Source of the DNA: a virus
Virus record (IMG/VR): IMGVR_UViG_3300037882_002341
Location: 62,001 to 126,000 of that record
Length of the DNA stretch: 64,000 nt
Direction: 5' to 3' (one strand)
Positions 54,934-63,432 of this stretch are shown here, piece after piece; position 1 is the first letter of the stretch, and the number at the start of each line of letters is the position of its first letter. Below the pieces are notes generated by a model, which ran no database searches, was not told the origin of the DNA, and saw only the letters and a list, made by a program, of their open reading frames with translations. The position numbers and the translations under genes were made by a program.

Positions 54934-57143
54934 TAACCTATTCCCCACACAACTTCACAAGCAGGACCCTCGCATGCAGATACCGACTGGGGACTTGTCG
55001 TATCAGAGTTCTCTTTCATCTCACGATAATCTACGGGAGTGTAATTCTCCAGTATCTCATTCCACCTTGCTTCATCTGCCTTGGTGGTGACTTCCTCTCT
55101 GGGAGCCTGGGGATAAATCTTATCTCCTGACCACGGCAGGAAACTCATAGACACCATACGGTGTCTGTTTTCCCATACATAGTTCTCTACCAGATCCCAC
55201 TCTTCTGGACGTACACTTAAAGTGCAAGACACATTGTGTGTTAAACCATAGCTAGATGTCCAATTGGCCGTACCAGGGAGAATCCAATTCTCATAAGTAC
55301 TAAACACCTTATCCAGCATCTGGATAGCCGTAAGATCATTTCTAATAACAGCTACATCAGGAGCCTGAATAGGAAACTCTATAACCCAATCCACATCGTT
55401 ATAGACAGACTTAACACACATATGTGGATTGATAGACTTAAAGTACTGGAACACAGGTTCTGTGTGATTAGCTGTCACTCTTCTTAGATATCTACGAGCA
55501 TGATGAGGATGAATACCACTGCCAACACAACCAAGAACAAGACTTGCTGTCCCAGAAGGCTTAACCGTAGTGACCCTATAGGCGGGATTAATCCCAAGTA
55601 ATGCAGCCACTCTAATATTCTCAGCAACAGCTGCCTTAGCCGCTCTTGTCTGGAACACAGGATCCTGGGTAATAGGACTATCCATTATTCCAGTGATGGA
55701 CACACCCAACAGAGCTTCTCTTCTTGCTATAGCCTCAGTAATAGCGCCAAGATATGCAAAGTCGGTGTACGCAGCCTGGTATGTGCCTATTCTAGCTGCC
55801 ATAATAGCGGCCTTAATAAACTCACTCTCAGAGTGAATCTCAGATCCATTGATCTCTGTCAAATTACAGAATGCCCAGCCAGTTTTACCTGTCTTGGGCT
55901 CAACAGGATTGAGTCCAATCTCTGAACACGGATTGTATCCGTGATCGGGATGTACCAAAAAGATAAATCCAGGCTCGCCAAATTCCTTAACACATCGGAA
56001 GATATTGGTAAATATTCTCTTGTTTTGCTCGTGGTTCCCACGGATAAGAACAGCGCTATTGTTAGCCAATCTGCGCTGACCATTGCTGGTAATCCAGTCT
56101 CCCGTCTTACACTGCATCATCTCAGCATCTTCTGGGCTAAACAGAGCAATCAAACTACTACGTCTGATACCACCAGCTAGAACGCCACTGGCCACATGGC
56201 AATTAATATCATGACACTCAATGGGCTTAAGTTTTCTACCCAAGGCACCATTGAGAATCTTTCTAACATTCTCAAGCAGCTCCTTTAGTGGCACATGGCC
56301 TGGGGCTAGACCTCCAGAGGTCTTTAAAGGCACACCTTGTAATCTTATTTTAGAATAGTCATAGTCAACATAAATGCCGGCCCCATTGCTACCTTCAAAA
56401 TAAGAACCGACAAGGACACCAAGGGCATTCGCCCAACCCTCAATACTGTCTTCGACAGTATGCCAAGACACAAAAGTACGATCTATTGAATCAACTAGCG
56501 GTGGCAACTTATCAACATGGCAATACTGCACACTGTAGCCAGTGCCACAGCCAGCCAGAAGCAAGTAGAACATCTCCTGGAAGAATCTCGGGCGATCTAC
56601 CAAGCTAAAGGAACAGTTATACCCTCTGGCGTTTAAGCTCTCAATAGCTTTCCCGCCAAACTGTAAGCTACGCATAGAAGGAAGAATCTTCTTATCATAT
56701 ACCAGTTGGAATGCTTCTACTATCTCGCTCTCTAAGTGTGGCCATCTCTTGGTATGCATCAACATATTTCTAGCAGAACTCTCTTTCCATGTTTCTCTTC
56801 TACCAGAAACAGGATTAAAGCGAGAGTATTTTGCAGCATGAATATAATCAGACATCATGCTTTTACTAGGCTTCCTACGAGCTTCTCTAAGCTTCCTTCT
56901 CTCCTCACGATAAAGGATGTATTTCTTAGCTATCTCTGGATAGCCCTGAGACATAAGAGACTTCTCTACGACATCCTGGATCTCTTCTACAGAAGCAACA
57001 TTTCTGTCGAGTTCTCTAACAGCAGCCTCGGCAACAACATCTATCGCAGTTGAGCTAAGACCAGCCTTGGCAACAGCACTCTTAATCTTATCTATTGTAA
57101 AATCTTCCAGTGACTCATCTCTCTTAACAACATGCTTAAGCAT
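54933..57143 (-). CDS. nrdJ: Adenosylcobalamin-dependent ribonucleoside-triphosphate reductase (class II)
   Basis: A 736-aa enzyme (counted from the ATG at 57143; residue numbers below are from a Met one codon earlier) that makes deoxyribonucleotides from ribonucleotides. N-terminal residues about 3-90 are an ATP-cone. C178 and C427 are the active-site disulfide pair, with C407-S-E409 (NPCSEIGLNP) holding the thiyl radical Cys and the Glu. GGIRRS marks the RTPR type. The C-terminus CEGPAC (C725, C730) is the redox-active shuttle pair. It most resembles the Lactobacillus-type RTPR, which needs B12. It follows a small unknown gene with an eight-base overlap and precedes the Cys-rich gene. The host must therefore supply or import cobalamin. 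Confidence 0.92.
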   Translation of the reverse strand: MLKHVVKRDESLEDFTIDKIKSAVAKAGLSSTAIDVVAEAAVRELDRNVASVEEIQDVVEKSLMSQGYPEIAKKYILYREERRKLREARRKPSKSMMSDYIHAAKYSRFNPVSGRRETWKESSARNMLMHTKRWPHLESEIVEAFQLVYDKKILPSMRSLQFGGKAIESLNARGYNCSFSLVDRPRFFQEMFYLLLAGCGTGYSVQYCHVDKLPPLVDSIDRTFVSWHTVEDSIEGWANALGVLVGSYFEGSNGAGIYVDYDYSKIRLQGVPLKTSGGLAPGHVPLKELLENVRKILNGALGRKLKPIECHDINCHVASGVLAGGIRRSSLIALFSPEDAEMMQCKTGDWITSNGQRRLANNSAVLIRGNHEQNKRIFTNIFRCVKEFGEPGFIFLVHPDHGYNPCSEIGLNPVEPKTGKTGWAFCNLTEINGSEIHSESEFIKAAIMAARIGTYQAAYTDFAYLGAITEAIARREALLGVSITGIMDSPITQDPVFQTRAAKAAVAENIRVAALLGINPAYRVTTVKPSGTASLVLGCVGSGIHPHHARRYLRRVTANHTEPVFQYFKSINPHMCVKSVYNDVDWVIEFPIQAPDVAVIRNDLTAIQMLDKVFSTYENWILPGTANWTSSYGLTHNVSCTLSVRPEEWDLVENYVWENRHRMVSMSFLPWSGDKIYPQAPREEVTTKADEARWNEILENYTPVDYREMKENSDTTSPQSVSACEGPACEVVWGIG

Positions 57144-57366
57144 CAATTACCTCAATTGTAATCTTACACAGATACCAATTCTGTTGTCTTTCAATCTCCT
57201 CTTCCTCTAAATAGTTTATAGCTTCTTTAGGAGACTCAAACAACTGATCCAATGGATACTCATATTCAAAACCAGACCATGGAAGCACTAGACGAATCAT
57301 ACCCTGATCATCAACAACAAGAGCCTCCATCCACCTATACCAAACCTCGTTATCTGGCTTAACCAT
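57136..57366 (-). CDS. Small hypothetical protein between thyA and nrdJ
   Basis: A 76-aa acidic protein with a central SGFEYEYPLDQLFESPKEA segment and a helix rich in Glu (YLEEEEIERQQN). Its start shares one base with the thymidylate synthase stop (TAATG) and its end overlaps the nrdJ start by eight bases, so it is translated with both. It has no recognised family. Confidence 0.7.
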   Translation of the reverse strand: MVKPDNEVWYRWMEALVVDDQGMIRLVLPWSGFEYEYPLDQLFESPKEAINYLEEEEIERQQNWYLCKITIEVIDA

Positions 57367-58367
57367 TACACAGCAACCTTAAAAGAAATTGCGGGATGAG
57401 GATGATAATCCTCTAGCTTAAATAGGTCAAGTATTTCCTCTGTAGAAGCATTGCTTTTCACAAGATCATCTATGTCTTGTAAAGACTGGATCTTGTCACT
57501 TATCTTAAGTGACGGTAATGGACGTGGATTTCTACTCAATTGCTCAGCAAGACCAGGGAAGTGATCATACTCCTTTTTACTACCATCTTCACAAGCAGTA
57601 TAGACATGCATATCCACAATGGAGTGGGCAAAGACACCTGGCTCATAGCCCACAAATCTAGCGTAAAGTGGCAATAGAAATCCACCATAACCAGCCATGT
57701 TAAAAGGTAAACCAAGAGCAACATCGCAGGATCTTTGTGTAAGATGCAAATTTAGACGAGGAAGATCACCCCTCTTGGCGTGAATATTCAATACATGAAA
57801 CACATGACACGGAGGTATCGAAGAGCCAACAACATTTCTAGGATCCCAACTCGTAATACAAGCCTGTCTCGTAGCGGGATTAGATTTAAGTAAATCTATA
57901 GCCCACTTAACCTGATCAATATAAAAGGGAAGACCCTCTTGGTGTTCAAAATACGTAACGGGTCTACTAAACCTACGCCAGAAGTTTCCATATGCACTCG
58001 GTACAACCTTACGAGTTGTGATCCTGGGCTCGGAGATAGGTAAATCAAGAGCATCAGCCTCTCCATTAAAAACAGGAGGACTCTCGCTTAACATAACTGG
58101 TTCATTTATGATCCAAGGATCCCAGAAATGAACATCATGCTTATGCAAGAAATCTACAGTTGGCTCACCGCTTAAGAACCAAAGATTCTCTATTACTATA
58201 TTCTTCCAGGAAATCTTTTTCGTAGTAAGAAGAGGAATACCATTCTTTCCTACGTCATGAGTATAGTTATAGTTAAACACGCCCAGGGTGTCAACACCTC
58301 CTCTTGTGCTTATCTTTCTTTCCCCATGCTCCATGATATGCTCTAATATATCAAGATACTGAAACAT
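57366..58367 (-). CDS. thyA: Thymidylate synthase (ThyA type)
   Basis: A 333-aa protein that methylates dUMP to dTMP using methylene-tetrahydrofolate. IPPC187H contains the catalytic Cys; QRSCD215VALGLPFN223 holds the conserved Asp and the Asn that selects dUMP; H254 and Y256 in DMHVYT bind the nucleotide. The retained Asn223 argues against a dCMP hydroxymethylase, which has Asp there. It is about 70 residues longer than E. coli ThyA; an insertion lies at about residues 86-120. It provides dTTP together with the ribonucleotide reductase. It overlaps the next gene upstream by 17 bases. Confidence 0.92.
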   Translation of the reverse strand: MFQYLDILEHIMEHGERKISTRGGVDTLGVFNYNYTHDVGKNGIPLLTTKKISWKNIVIENLWFLSGEPTVDFLHKHDVHFWDPWIINEPVMLSESPPVFNGEADALDLPISEPRITTRKVVPSAYGNFWRRFSRPVTYFEHQEGLPFYIDQVKWAIDLLKSNPATRQACITSWDPRNVVGSSIPPCHVFHVLNIHAKRGDLPRLNLHLTQRSCDVALGLPFNMAGYGGFLLPLYARFVGYEPGVFAHSIVDMHVYTACEDGSKKEYDHFPGLAEQLSRNPRPLPSLKISDKIQSLQDIDDLVKSNASTEEILDLFKLEDYHPHPAISFKVAV

Positions 58368-58752
58368 CGATACCTATCTCCTTTAGATCTTCTACTAGAT
58401 CATCTTTCTTTTCAGTAATAACTCTCTTACGTCTCTTCTTCTTGATCGGCTTGAGTTCTAATGGCTCGTCTACTCGAGACCGTATAACGTGCTCCTTAAG
58501 GACAACCCTTATAATAAGATCATCAGGAGACACATAGACAACAAAGATCTCCTGATCCTGTAGAAGCATTTTCATAATCCACAGGGACTCTCCAGAGTCA
58601 TTTCCCTCATCTCTGTGAACAATTTGTTCCACCCTAAAATGACGAGCGTCACTACAAAGTGTGTCGTAATCTTTTCTAGAGAAGGTCTTAATCTTATAAA
58701 TACTCTTAAGACCACTCTTTATCTGCGGATAATAATCTTCTCTTCTTTTCAT
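58351..58752 (-). CDS. Hypothetical protein with basic C-terminus
   Basis: A 133-aa protein. Residues about 20-100 form an alpha/beta domain (IWIMKMLLQDQEIFVVYVSPDDLIIRVVLKEH, in part), and the C-terminal third has a very basic run (LKPIKKKRRKR) followed by an acidic helix. Such basic stretches may bind nucleic acid. It overlaps the deformylase gene by four bases (ATGA) and thyA by 17. No family is recognised. Confidence 0.65.
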   Translation of the reverse strand: MKRREDYYPQIKSGLKSIYKIKTFSRKDYDTLCSDARHFRVEQIVHRDEGNDSGESLWIMKMLLQDQEIFVVYVSPDDLIIRVVLKEHVIRSRVDEPLELKPIKKKRRKRVITEKKDDLVEDLKEIGIDVSVS

Positions 58753-59435
58753 GCCACCAAAGCTCCACGTCTTACGAATCTCTTTCTCTTCATCCCTTCT
58801 CTACAAGAAAGATCATTAATGACTAGTTTATTGAAAGCTTTATCCGCCAAACTAAACTTATCTATAATGGTAAGACCATTCAAATGATCTATCTCATGTT
58901 GCACGATACGCGCATTCCAATCATAGAACTCGGTACGGTTCTCAAATCCATCTCTATCAAACCACGTAACACTTACCCAGTCTCTTCTTCTTATCGTACC
59001 AACGCAATCATCGCAACTCAGGCAAGCTTCTTTCATAGAAACCCACTCTCTACCATGGGTTTCAATAGAGGGATTTATCATGGGCACAAGATCTTTATCT
59101 TCTCGCGCACCAAACCAACACACACAGACTCTGTTATTAAAGCCTAGCTGATTAGAAGCTATACCAACCCCATTCAAAAGCTTGACAACCTTACACATCT
59201 TCTCAATTTGATCTTGTATTACCCCAAGATCACAAGTGGTAAGATCAACCTTCTTGGTCCAGGTCTTGAGAATCTTAGACGGCCATTTAACAACAGACTG
59301 ATAAGCCTCTCTCTGCTCAGCTACCAAGACAAGATCCTCTTTTATCTTTTCTTCACTCTGGGTCTCCGAGATTTCTTTAAGGAGCCCGCTAAGGTCTTCT
59401 TTGAAATCAATTTTCTCTCCGGCCTTGTCTTCCAT
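58749..59435 (-). CDS. def: Peptide deformylase
   Basis: A 228-aa metalloenzyme that removes the formyl group from nascent proteins. Motif I is GVGIASNQ (residues 89-96), motif II EACLS (136-140; usually EGCLS) with the metal-binding Cys, and motif III HEIDH (180-184). The ATG at 59435 has GAGGG seven bases upstream; a TTG two codons earlier is also open. The N-terminal 45 residues are charged and helical, outside the normal fold. The reading frame overlaps the end of the NUDIX gene by 94 bases. Phage deformylases are known from marine phages, where they may sustain translation of rapidly made proteins. Confidence 0.92.
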   Translation of the reverse strand: MEDKAGEKIDFKEDLSGLLKEISETQSEEKIKEDLVLVAEQREAYQSVVKWPSKILKTWTKKVDLTTCDLGVIQDQIEKMCKVVKLLNGVGIASNQLGFNNRVCVCWFGAREDKDLVPMINPSIETHGREWVSMKEACLSCDDCVGTIRRRDWVSVTWFDRDGFENRTEFYDWNARIVQHEIDHLNGLTIIDKFSLADKAFNKLVINDLSCREGMKRKRFVRRGALVA

Positions 59436-60052
59436 GGGCAATGTCCCTCTTCACGAAACTTGTTTAAAATAATCCTAGACCAATTCTCAAGATTTAAAGT
59501 AAGCAACACATCCTCGGTAAGATGCCAACGCAATGACATATGCTCTTCATTAGGTCTAATGTCTAACCCCTTAGCATCAAACAAATACACTAAGCCAAAA
59601 TGAACAGCACCAACAGGATCACTCCAGTCTTTCAATATCCCAAGAGGTTCTAATCTTGTGTCTAACATCTCACCAGAGACATCCTCACCATTAAACAAAA
59701 GCTCCTCAGAGAGTTCTCTCCTAATAGCGCCATCTATATTATCGTGTTCATCCCATGTCATATGCCCACCAAAGCCAATAGAGAATCTATTCTGAAGCCG
59801 CTCTTCACCAGGTCTTAATCTCTCATAAGACAATAATTTATTATCCTGATGGATAATTACATATGGAATGGGTTGCTGATAAGAGGCATTGTATTCCAAT
59901 ATGCCTCTGGGCAAAACGACCATTGCTTCGCTTTCCCACAATCTATTTTTACAATGGGTTACATCACTAGGAGAAACATTAAATCCCTGAAGTAGAAAAT
60001 TTCGAGGATGTAATAAGCTCTCGGTTCTATAAGCAACAATATACTCTTCCAT
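59342..60052 (-). CDS. NUDIX hydrolase
   Basis: A 236-aa protein with a NUDIX-like signature: G95-G-H-M-T-W-D-E102 followed, after nine residues, by R112-E-L-S-E-E117. The spacing is two residues longer than the usual GX5EX7REUXEE, as in several phage proteins of this group. NUDIX enzymes hydrolyse nucleoside diphosphates linked to another group, such as damaged dNTPs or NAD-derived molecules; the substrate cannot be told. The C-terminal tail is basic (RPERKLISKKTLAGSLKKSRRPRVKKR in parts: SLKKSRRPRVKKR) and overlaps the start of the deformylase gene in another frame. Confidence 0.85.
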   Translation of the reverse strand: MEEYIVAYRTESLLHPRNFLLQGFNVSPSDVTHCKNRLWESEAMVVLPRGILEYNASYQQPIPYVIIHQDNKLLSYERLRPGEERLQNRFSIGFGGHMTWDEHDNIDGAIRRELSEELLFNGEDVSGEMLDTRLEPLGILKDWSDPVGAVHFGLVYLFDAKGLDIRPNEEHMSLRWHLTEDVLLTLNLENWSRIILNKFREEGHCPWKTRPERKLISKKTLAGSLKKSRRPRVKKR

Positions 60053-60060
60053 ATTAATAT

Positions 60061-60501
60061 CTAAGCCTTTCGCATATTCTCACGACAGTCTGAGCCACAG
60101 AACTTACGACGCTTATCAACAGAAGAAACCTCCACTCCACAGAACATACAGTGTATTACACCTAGTCTTCTGTGCTTATCCCTATCCCTAGACTGCCCAT
60201 TCTTACATTTCTTTCCACAATAACGTGAGTTGACAAAGGTGGTCTCAAAGAATGTATGGCAAAAAAGACACTCTTTAGTCTCTACCTTGTGATACCTTCC
60301 TCTTAATAACTTTGTTTTAACAGGCTTAAATCTATCGAGAGCTATGGCTTCTCTAGCTTCCTCTGGAGTTGTGCAAACCTTTACCAGACTATTACACAAC
60401 CTACATCTACCTTTTGAATCAACTCCATCAATCTCAAGCTCATGCTTTTGCTCGCAAACCCAGGGAGTATAAATACTATACCACCTTTCTAATAGCATCA
60501 T
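60061..60501 (-). CDS. Protein with tandem CxxC zinc fingers
   Basis: A 146-aa protein with three Cys clusters. After VCEQKHE...CRLC (about 16-36), two units CLFC...RYCGKKC (about 78-98) and CMFC...KFCGSDC (about 118-138) have matching spacing, the pattern CxxC(x14)CGxxC common in phage zinc-finger proteins. The fingers are joined by a basic stretch (NGQSRDRDKHRR). It is probably a DNA- or RNA-binding protein. No nuclease residues (HNH) are evident. It overlaps the next upstream gene by 26 bases. Confidence 0.65.
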   Translation of the reverse strand: MMLLERWYSIYTPWVCEQKHELEIDGVDSKGRCRLCNSLVKVCTTPEEAREAIALDRFKPVKTKLLRGRYHKVETKECLFCHTFFETTFVNSRYCGKKCKNGQSRDRDKHRRLGVIHCMFCGVEVSSVDKRRKFCGSDCRENMRKA

Positions 60502-60892
60502 GTTCCGACTTAGACCTAATGTAAATATCTCTACAGGTCTTATCTACATGATCAACAAGCTCATCTGTCAGACTGCCATTCTCATTGAGTAAAGTTCCCT
60601 GATGAGTCATCATTATGGCATTAAAAACATTAGGCATAAAAGCCATGATCAAGACAGACTCAGAGGGAGAAGGTACCCATGGTCTGATTTTATGAACTTC
60701 TAGTACCAAATCTGGCCCTTGATCCACTAACAGGGCAAGAGCGTAGGTAATACTAAGACTCTTACTAGCCTCAACAAGACAAGCCCATACCTCTTCATAC
60801 TCGTCAACATTACGACTAAGGTCTGGAAGAGCTCTATCTATTATTTGCTTGGCTTCTGTATCTGTAATACCCGTACGATAGGAGTTAATCAT
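60476..60892 (-). CDS. Hypothetical helical protein
   Basis: A 138-aa, mainly helical protein: EAKQIIDRALPDLSRNVDEYEEVWACL (in part) in the first half, and a C-terminal helix SLTDELVDHVDKTCRDIYIR. No family is recognised. It lies seven bases after the preceding gene and overlaps the zinc-finger gene, so it is co-translated with the metabolism cluster. Confidence 0.6.
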   Translation of the reverse strand: MINSYRTGITDTEAKQIIDRALPDLSRNVDEYEEVWACLVEASKSLSITYALALLVDQGPDLVLEVHKIRPWVPSPSESVLIMAFMPNVFNAIMMTHQGTLLNENGSLTDELVDHVDKTCRDIYIRSKSEHDAIRKVV

Positions 60893-60899
60893 TATGCAC

Positions 60900-61316
60900 C
60901 TAAGAAACCTTTTCTACAGGAGCAATATAGCCCCAGCCCCACTTCTCTTTCTGCTTCTTATTAATTCTAGCTATCTCTTCCTCATCCATAAGACCATTGG
61001 GGAAGGGTAAAAACTCTATAACATTATCAGGATCACTACCAGCGAGAGACAAAGCCATAGCATTACCCTCATCTATATCAAAGTGCTTCCGCACTATCAT
61101 ATTTAAACCCTTAAGCCACTTAGGCCAAGAGTTCTTAGAGAATGGTTTCAGAAAACCAGAATCCGCTTCTGAAACATACAGTAAGACTATAGCGTCCTCA
61201 CCATCCTTAACATGTTGCTTATTAGCTTGATCAAGAAGGTCCAGCATGAACCCAGATTCCTCATAGGTATCCACACCTAAACCCCTGTTATTAAACGGAA
61301 CATACAAAATCTTCAC
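60900..61316 (-). CDS. Hypothetical protein with Rossmann-like N-terminus
   Basis: A 138-aa protein started with GTG at 61316, behind AGGAGG that lies within the end of the preceding gene. The N-terminus (MKILYVPFNNRGLG) followed by a helix and DAIVLLYVSEADSG fits an alpha/beta nucleotide-binding-like fold, and the C-terminus ends EKWGWGYIAPVEKVS. No family is recognised. Confidence 0.6.
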   Translation of the reverse strand: MKILYVPFNNRGLGVDTYEESGFMLDLLDQANKQHVKDGEDAIVLLYVSEADSGFLKPFSKNSWPKWLKGLNMIVRKHFDIDEGNAMALSLAGSDPDNVIEFLPFPNGLMDEEEIARINKKQKEKWGWGYIAPVEKVS

Positions 61317-61979
61317 CTAACACTCCTCCTTTTCAAGCGTATATCTAAAGTTATCTCGAAGTACAGCATTTAACAATTTGATAAGTGGACCATTTGTAAT
61401 CAAGTGTAAACCAGTTCTCAAATAAAAAGAATTTATATAGATAGCCTGCGGCAAATAAACAATAAGATAAGATCCCTTGGATCGACCACTTGGTTGTCTC
61501 TCTGTAACCATATTTCCAAACGCAGCAGGCCTACTCACGTACTCCCTGCATGACATTAAATGATTCTTTAACCCAAGCTCCACAGTGCCTATTTCTCCAC
61601 TACAGAAAGGACACTTAACCTTACCTGCACTCTTCCTTTTCTTGCGCTGGACACTAGAAGATGTCATCAGTGGTAAGGCCGACTTTGATTCCCTGTATCC
61701 CATTACCTTAAGGACACTTAAAAGTTCGTCCAGATCCCTAAAGTATCTAATATTCGTTCCACATATACCAACTGAACCTATAATAAAAATCTTATTAAAG
61801 GGGTGGCTCTCTACTATATCGTCAAGAGAATCACTAGAGAAAGAAAGGAGAAGAAGAGGCGTATCAGAACGACATACCTCTCCCCTATCCATCTCCGAGA
61901 GAGCTATACCAGAATCGCATATAGCTTTTCTATACACACGAGACATCTGCTCGTCATCACAGTAGAACTTAAACAACAA
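61317..61979 (-). CDS. Zinc-finger-containing hypothetical protein
   Basis: A 220-aa protein. A TTG at 61979 is the best start, with AAGG about ten bases upstream; an internal Met at residue 12 is an alternative. Residues 1-95 are alpha/beta (LLLLSFSSDSLDDIV, IFIIGSVGICG). A central KCPFCSGEIGTVELGLKNHLMSC (about 122-144) matches a C2HC-type zinc finger. The last 60 residues are beta-prone. No family is recognised. A hairpin precedes it (61998-62019). Confidence 0.6.
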   Translation of the reverse strand: MLFKFYCDDEQMSRVYRKAICDSGIALSEMDRGEVCRSDTPLLLLSFSSDSLDDIVESHPFNKIFIIGSVGICGTNIRYFRDLDELLSVLKVMGYRESKSALPLMTSSSVQRKKRKSAGKVKCPFCSGEIGTVELGLKNHLMSCREYVSRPAAFGNMVTERQPSGRSKGSYLIVYLPQAIYINSFYLRTGLHLITNGPLIKLLNAVLRDNFRYTLEKEEC

Positions 61980-61997
61980 ATTTATAGTACCTTAAAT

Positions 61998-62019
61998 CCT
62001 CTGCATATTTACGCAGAGG
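61998..62019 (-). promoter_or_regulatory. Hairpin at the HD-gene stop codon
   Basis: A 7-bp inverted repeat (CCTCTGC/GCAGAGG) with an 8-base loop that includes the stop codon of the HD gene. No T run follows, so it is not a standard terminator. It may affect coupling to the TTG-started gene downstream. Confidence 0.4.
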
Positions 62020-62659
62020 TCACCTCAATATCTCTTTGTAGAGTATGAAATCTATACAAGAACTGGACACATGCCGTATCAGGCCCCACAGATACAATGT
62101 GTAAGTCATCATACGCTTTTTCTTGCATCTGCCAGACCTTCTTATGCTTAATAAGATCTCTTACTTCAGATGACATTACCGCTTTATCTACCTTGTGCAT
62201 CAAATTACTTATGGACTCGTTATCCCACAAATCGAGGATACCGAATTTAGCCATAATAATCCTCTGCACCTTGTCTTCCATCTTCTTATAGTCAGGCAAG
62301 TAAGCCTTAACGGGACTGGGCATATCCTTTAGATATGCCTCTGAAGCATCATGAAGAAGACCCATCAAAGCTATTCTAGAAAGTTCGTATTGACTATACT
62401 CTTTTGTGCACCTAGCCAATAACTCCATTCTTTCGCTTACATACACAGAATGCTGAGCTACAGGATAAAAGTTCCAGCAGTGGCCAGCAAATCTTCCTTC
62501 TCGAGAAGTAGCAACAGCAATATCCATTATGTCAATCTCGTCAAGAGATGGATCGACAAAGTGGAAATGATGACCAGTAAAGGTCATAATCCATGGGCCT
62601 CTGTTATCACCAAGGACCAGGTCCTTGTCACCATTATTCCATTCAGGAGCCGTGCTCAT
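62009..62659 (-). CDS. HD-domain phosphohydrolase (YfbR-like)
   Basis: A 216-aa protein from the ATG at 62659, chosen because GGAG lies six bases upstream; the longer frame runs through the preceding gene. H70 (AQHSVYVSE) and H103-D104 (LLHDASEAYL) are the HD metal ligands, followed by a further Asp in HKVDKAVMSSE. The N-terminal TFTGHHFHFVDP and the DIAVATSREGRFAGH segment are typical of the phage YfbR-like family, which dephosphorylates deoxyribonucleoside 5'-monophosphates. Here it may adjust the nucleotide pool with nrdJ and thyA. Confidence 0.88.
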   Translation of the reverse strand: MSTAPEWNNGDKDLVLGDNRGPWIMTFTGHHFHFVDPSLDEIDIMDIAVATSREGRFAGHCWNFYPVAQHSVYVSERMELLARCTKEYSQYELSRIALMGLLHDASEAYLKDMPSPVKAYLPDYKKMEDKVQRIIMAKFGILDLWDNESISNLMHKVDKAVMSSEVRDLIKHKKVWQMQEKAYDDLHIVSVGPDTACVQFLYRFHTLQRDIEVTSA

Positions 62660-62660
62660 T

Positions 62661-62831
62661 CTATTCTCCTCTCTCCTCGAAGAGGAGAATCTCAATCTGG
62701 CGTATTGCATCATCAAGTATCCCCTCAATCTCCGCGTAGCTTATAGAGGGATTGATGCAACCAACATTTGCTCTTACTGTTTCCACTATATTAAGTATCT
62801 CTTCCAATGATTTAATACTAGAGTCATTCAT
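62661..62831 (-). CDS. Small hypothetical helical protein
   Basis: A 56-aa protein from the ATG at 62831 (GAGG six bases upstream); an open frame up to 62870 would overlap the neighbour. It is mostly helical with acidic character (SLEEILNIVETVR, IEGILDDAIRQIEILL). Its stop lies just before the Shine-Dalgarno sequence of the HD gene. A 7-bp hairpin at 62672-62688 occurs near its end. Confidence 0.6.
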   Translation of the reverse strand: MNDSSIKSLEEILNIVETVRANVGCINPSISYAEIEGILDDAIRQIEILLFEERGE

Positions 62832-62838
62832 ATAAACC

Positions 62839-63432
62839 TCACTTATCAAACACACCTTCAAACGGATCATCTAACTTTGGGGGATTGGCAAGCCCTATAA
62901 TGGTCCTCTGTTTTCTCTCAACAGTGGGCGAAGAAGGATTCTTAGCCTCAGAGTTTCTGAGCATCAGAATATCACCATACTCTGGGTACTCTTTAACGAT
63001 AGACCAACCACTCAAAGCTTCCTTACCCTTGTTGCCTTTCTCTTTATGTTTAGCATCAACAAGAAAATCAGAAGCAACCTGAGCCCCTCCAAGAGAGTGA
63101 CCCGCACTAGTAATATGGGTCTGCTCTTTAACCTTTGTGGTACCCGCACGTCTAAATTCATCTGTCTTAGCGCCTATCCCATCAGTGCCCAAAGATGAAA
63201 TAAGATCACCCTTTTCATCAGTTGTGCCAAGAAGTCTTGTGTACCAAGCATACCCCTTACTCTCGCATGTCGTGCAGATATGCCCCAGGGCCTCAATGGT
63301 ATTAATTTCCTCTCTATTCATAACGGGTTCGAGGTGTCTATTGGGACACCTCTCACCCTCTTCGACAACAGCACAACGGAATTCCAAATAACGTATGCCA
63401 TTCACAATACTAAGTCTTCTGGGATCAATCAT
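62839..63432 (-). CDS. Hypothetical protein with N-terminal Cys cluster
   Basis: A 197-aa protein. Residues about 19-56 contain four Cys (CAVV, CPNRH, CTTC), a possible zinc site. The middle is polar and the C-terminus ends LDDPFEGVFDK. No family is recognised. The start shares one base with the upstream nuclease stop (TAATG). A role linked to the neighbouring nuclease is possible but not shown. Confidence 0.6.
   Translation of the reverse strand: MIDPRRLSIVNGIRYLEFRCAVVEEGERCPNRHLEPVMNREEINTIEALGHICTTCESKGYAWYTRLLGTTDEKGDLISSLGTDGIGAKTDEFRRAGTTKVKEQTHITSAGHSLGGAQVASDFLVDAKHKEKGNKGKEALSGWSIVKEYPEYGDILMLRNSEAKNPSSPTVERKQRTIIGLANPPKLDDPFEGVFDK

Noticed and set aside
57366-58367. dCMP or dUMP hydroxymethylase instead of thymidylate synthase
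   Set aside because: The selecting residue is Asn223 in LGLPFN; hydroxymethylases acting on dCMP have Asp there.
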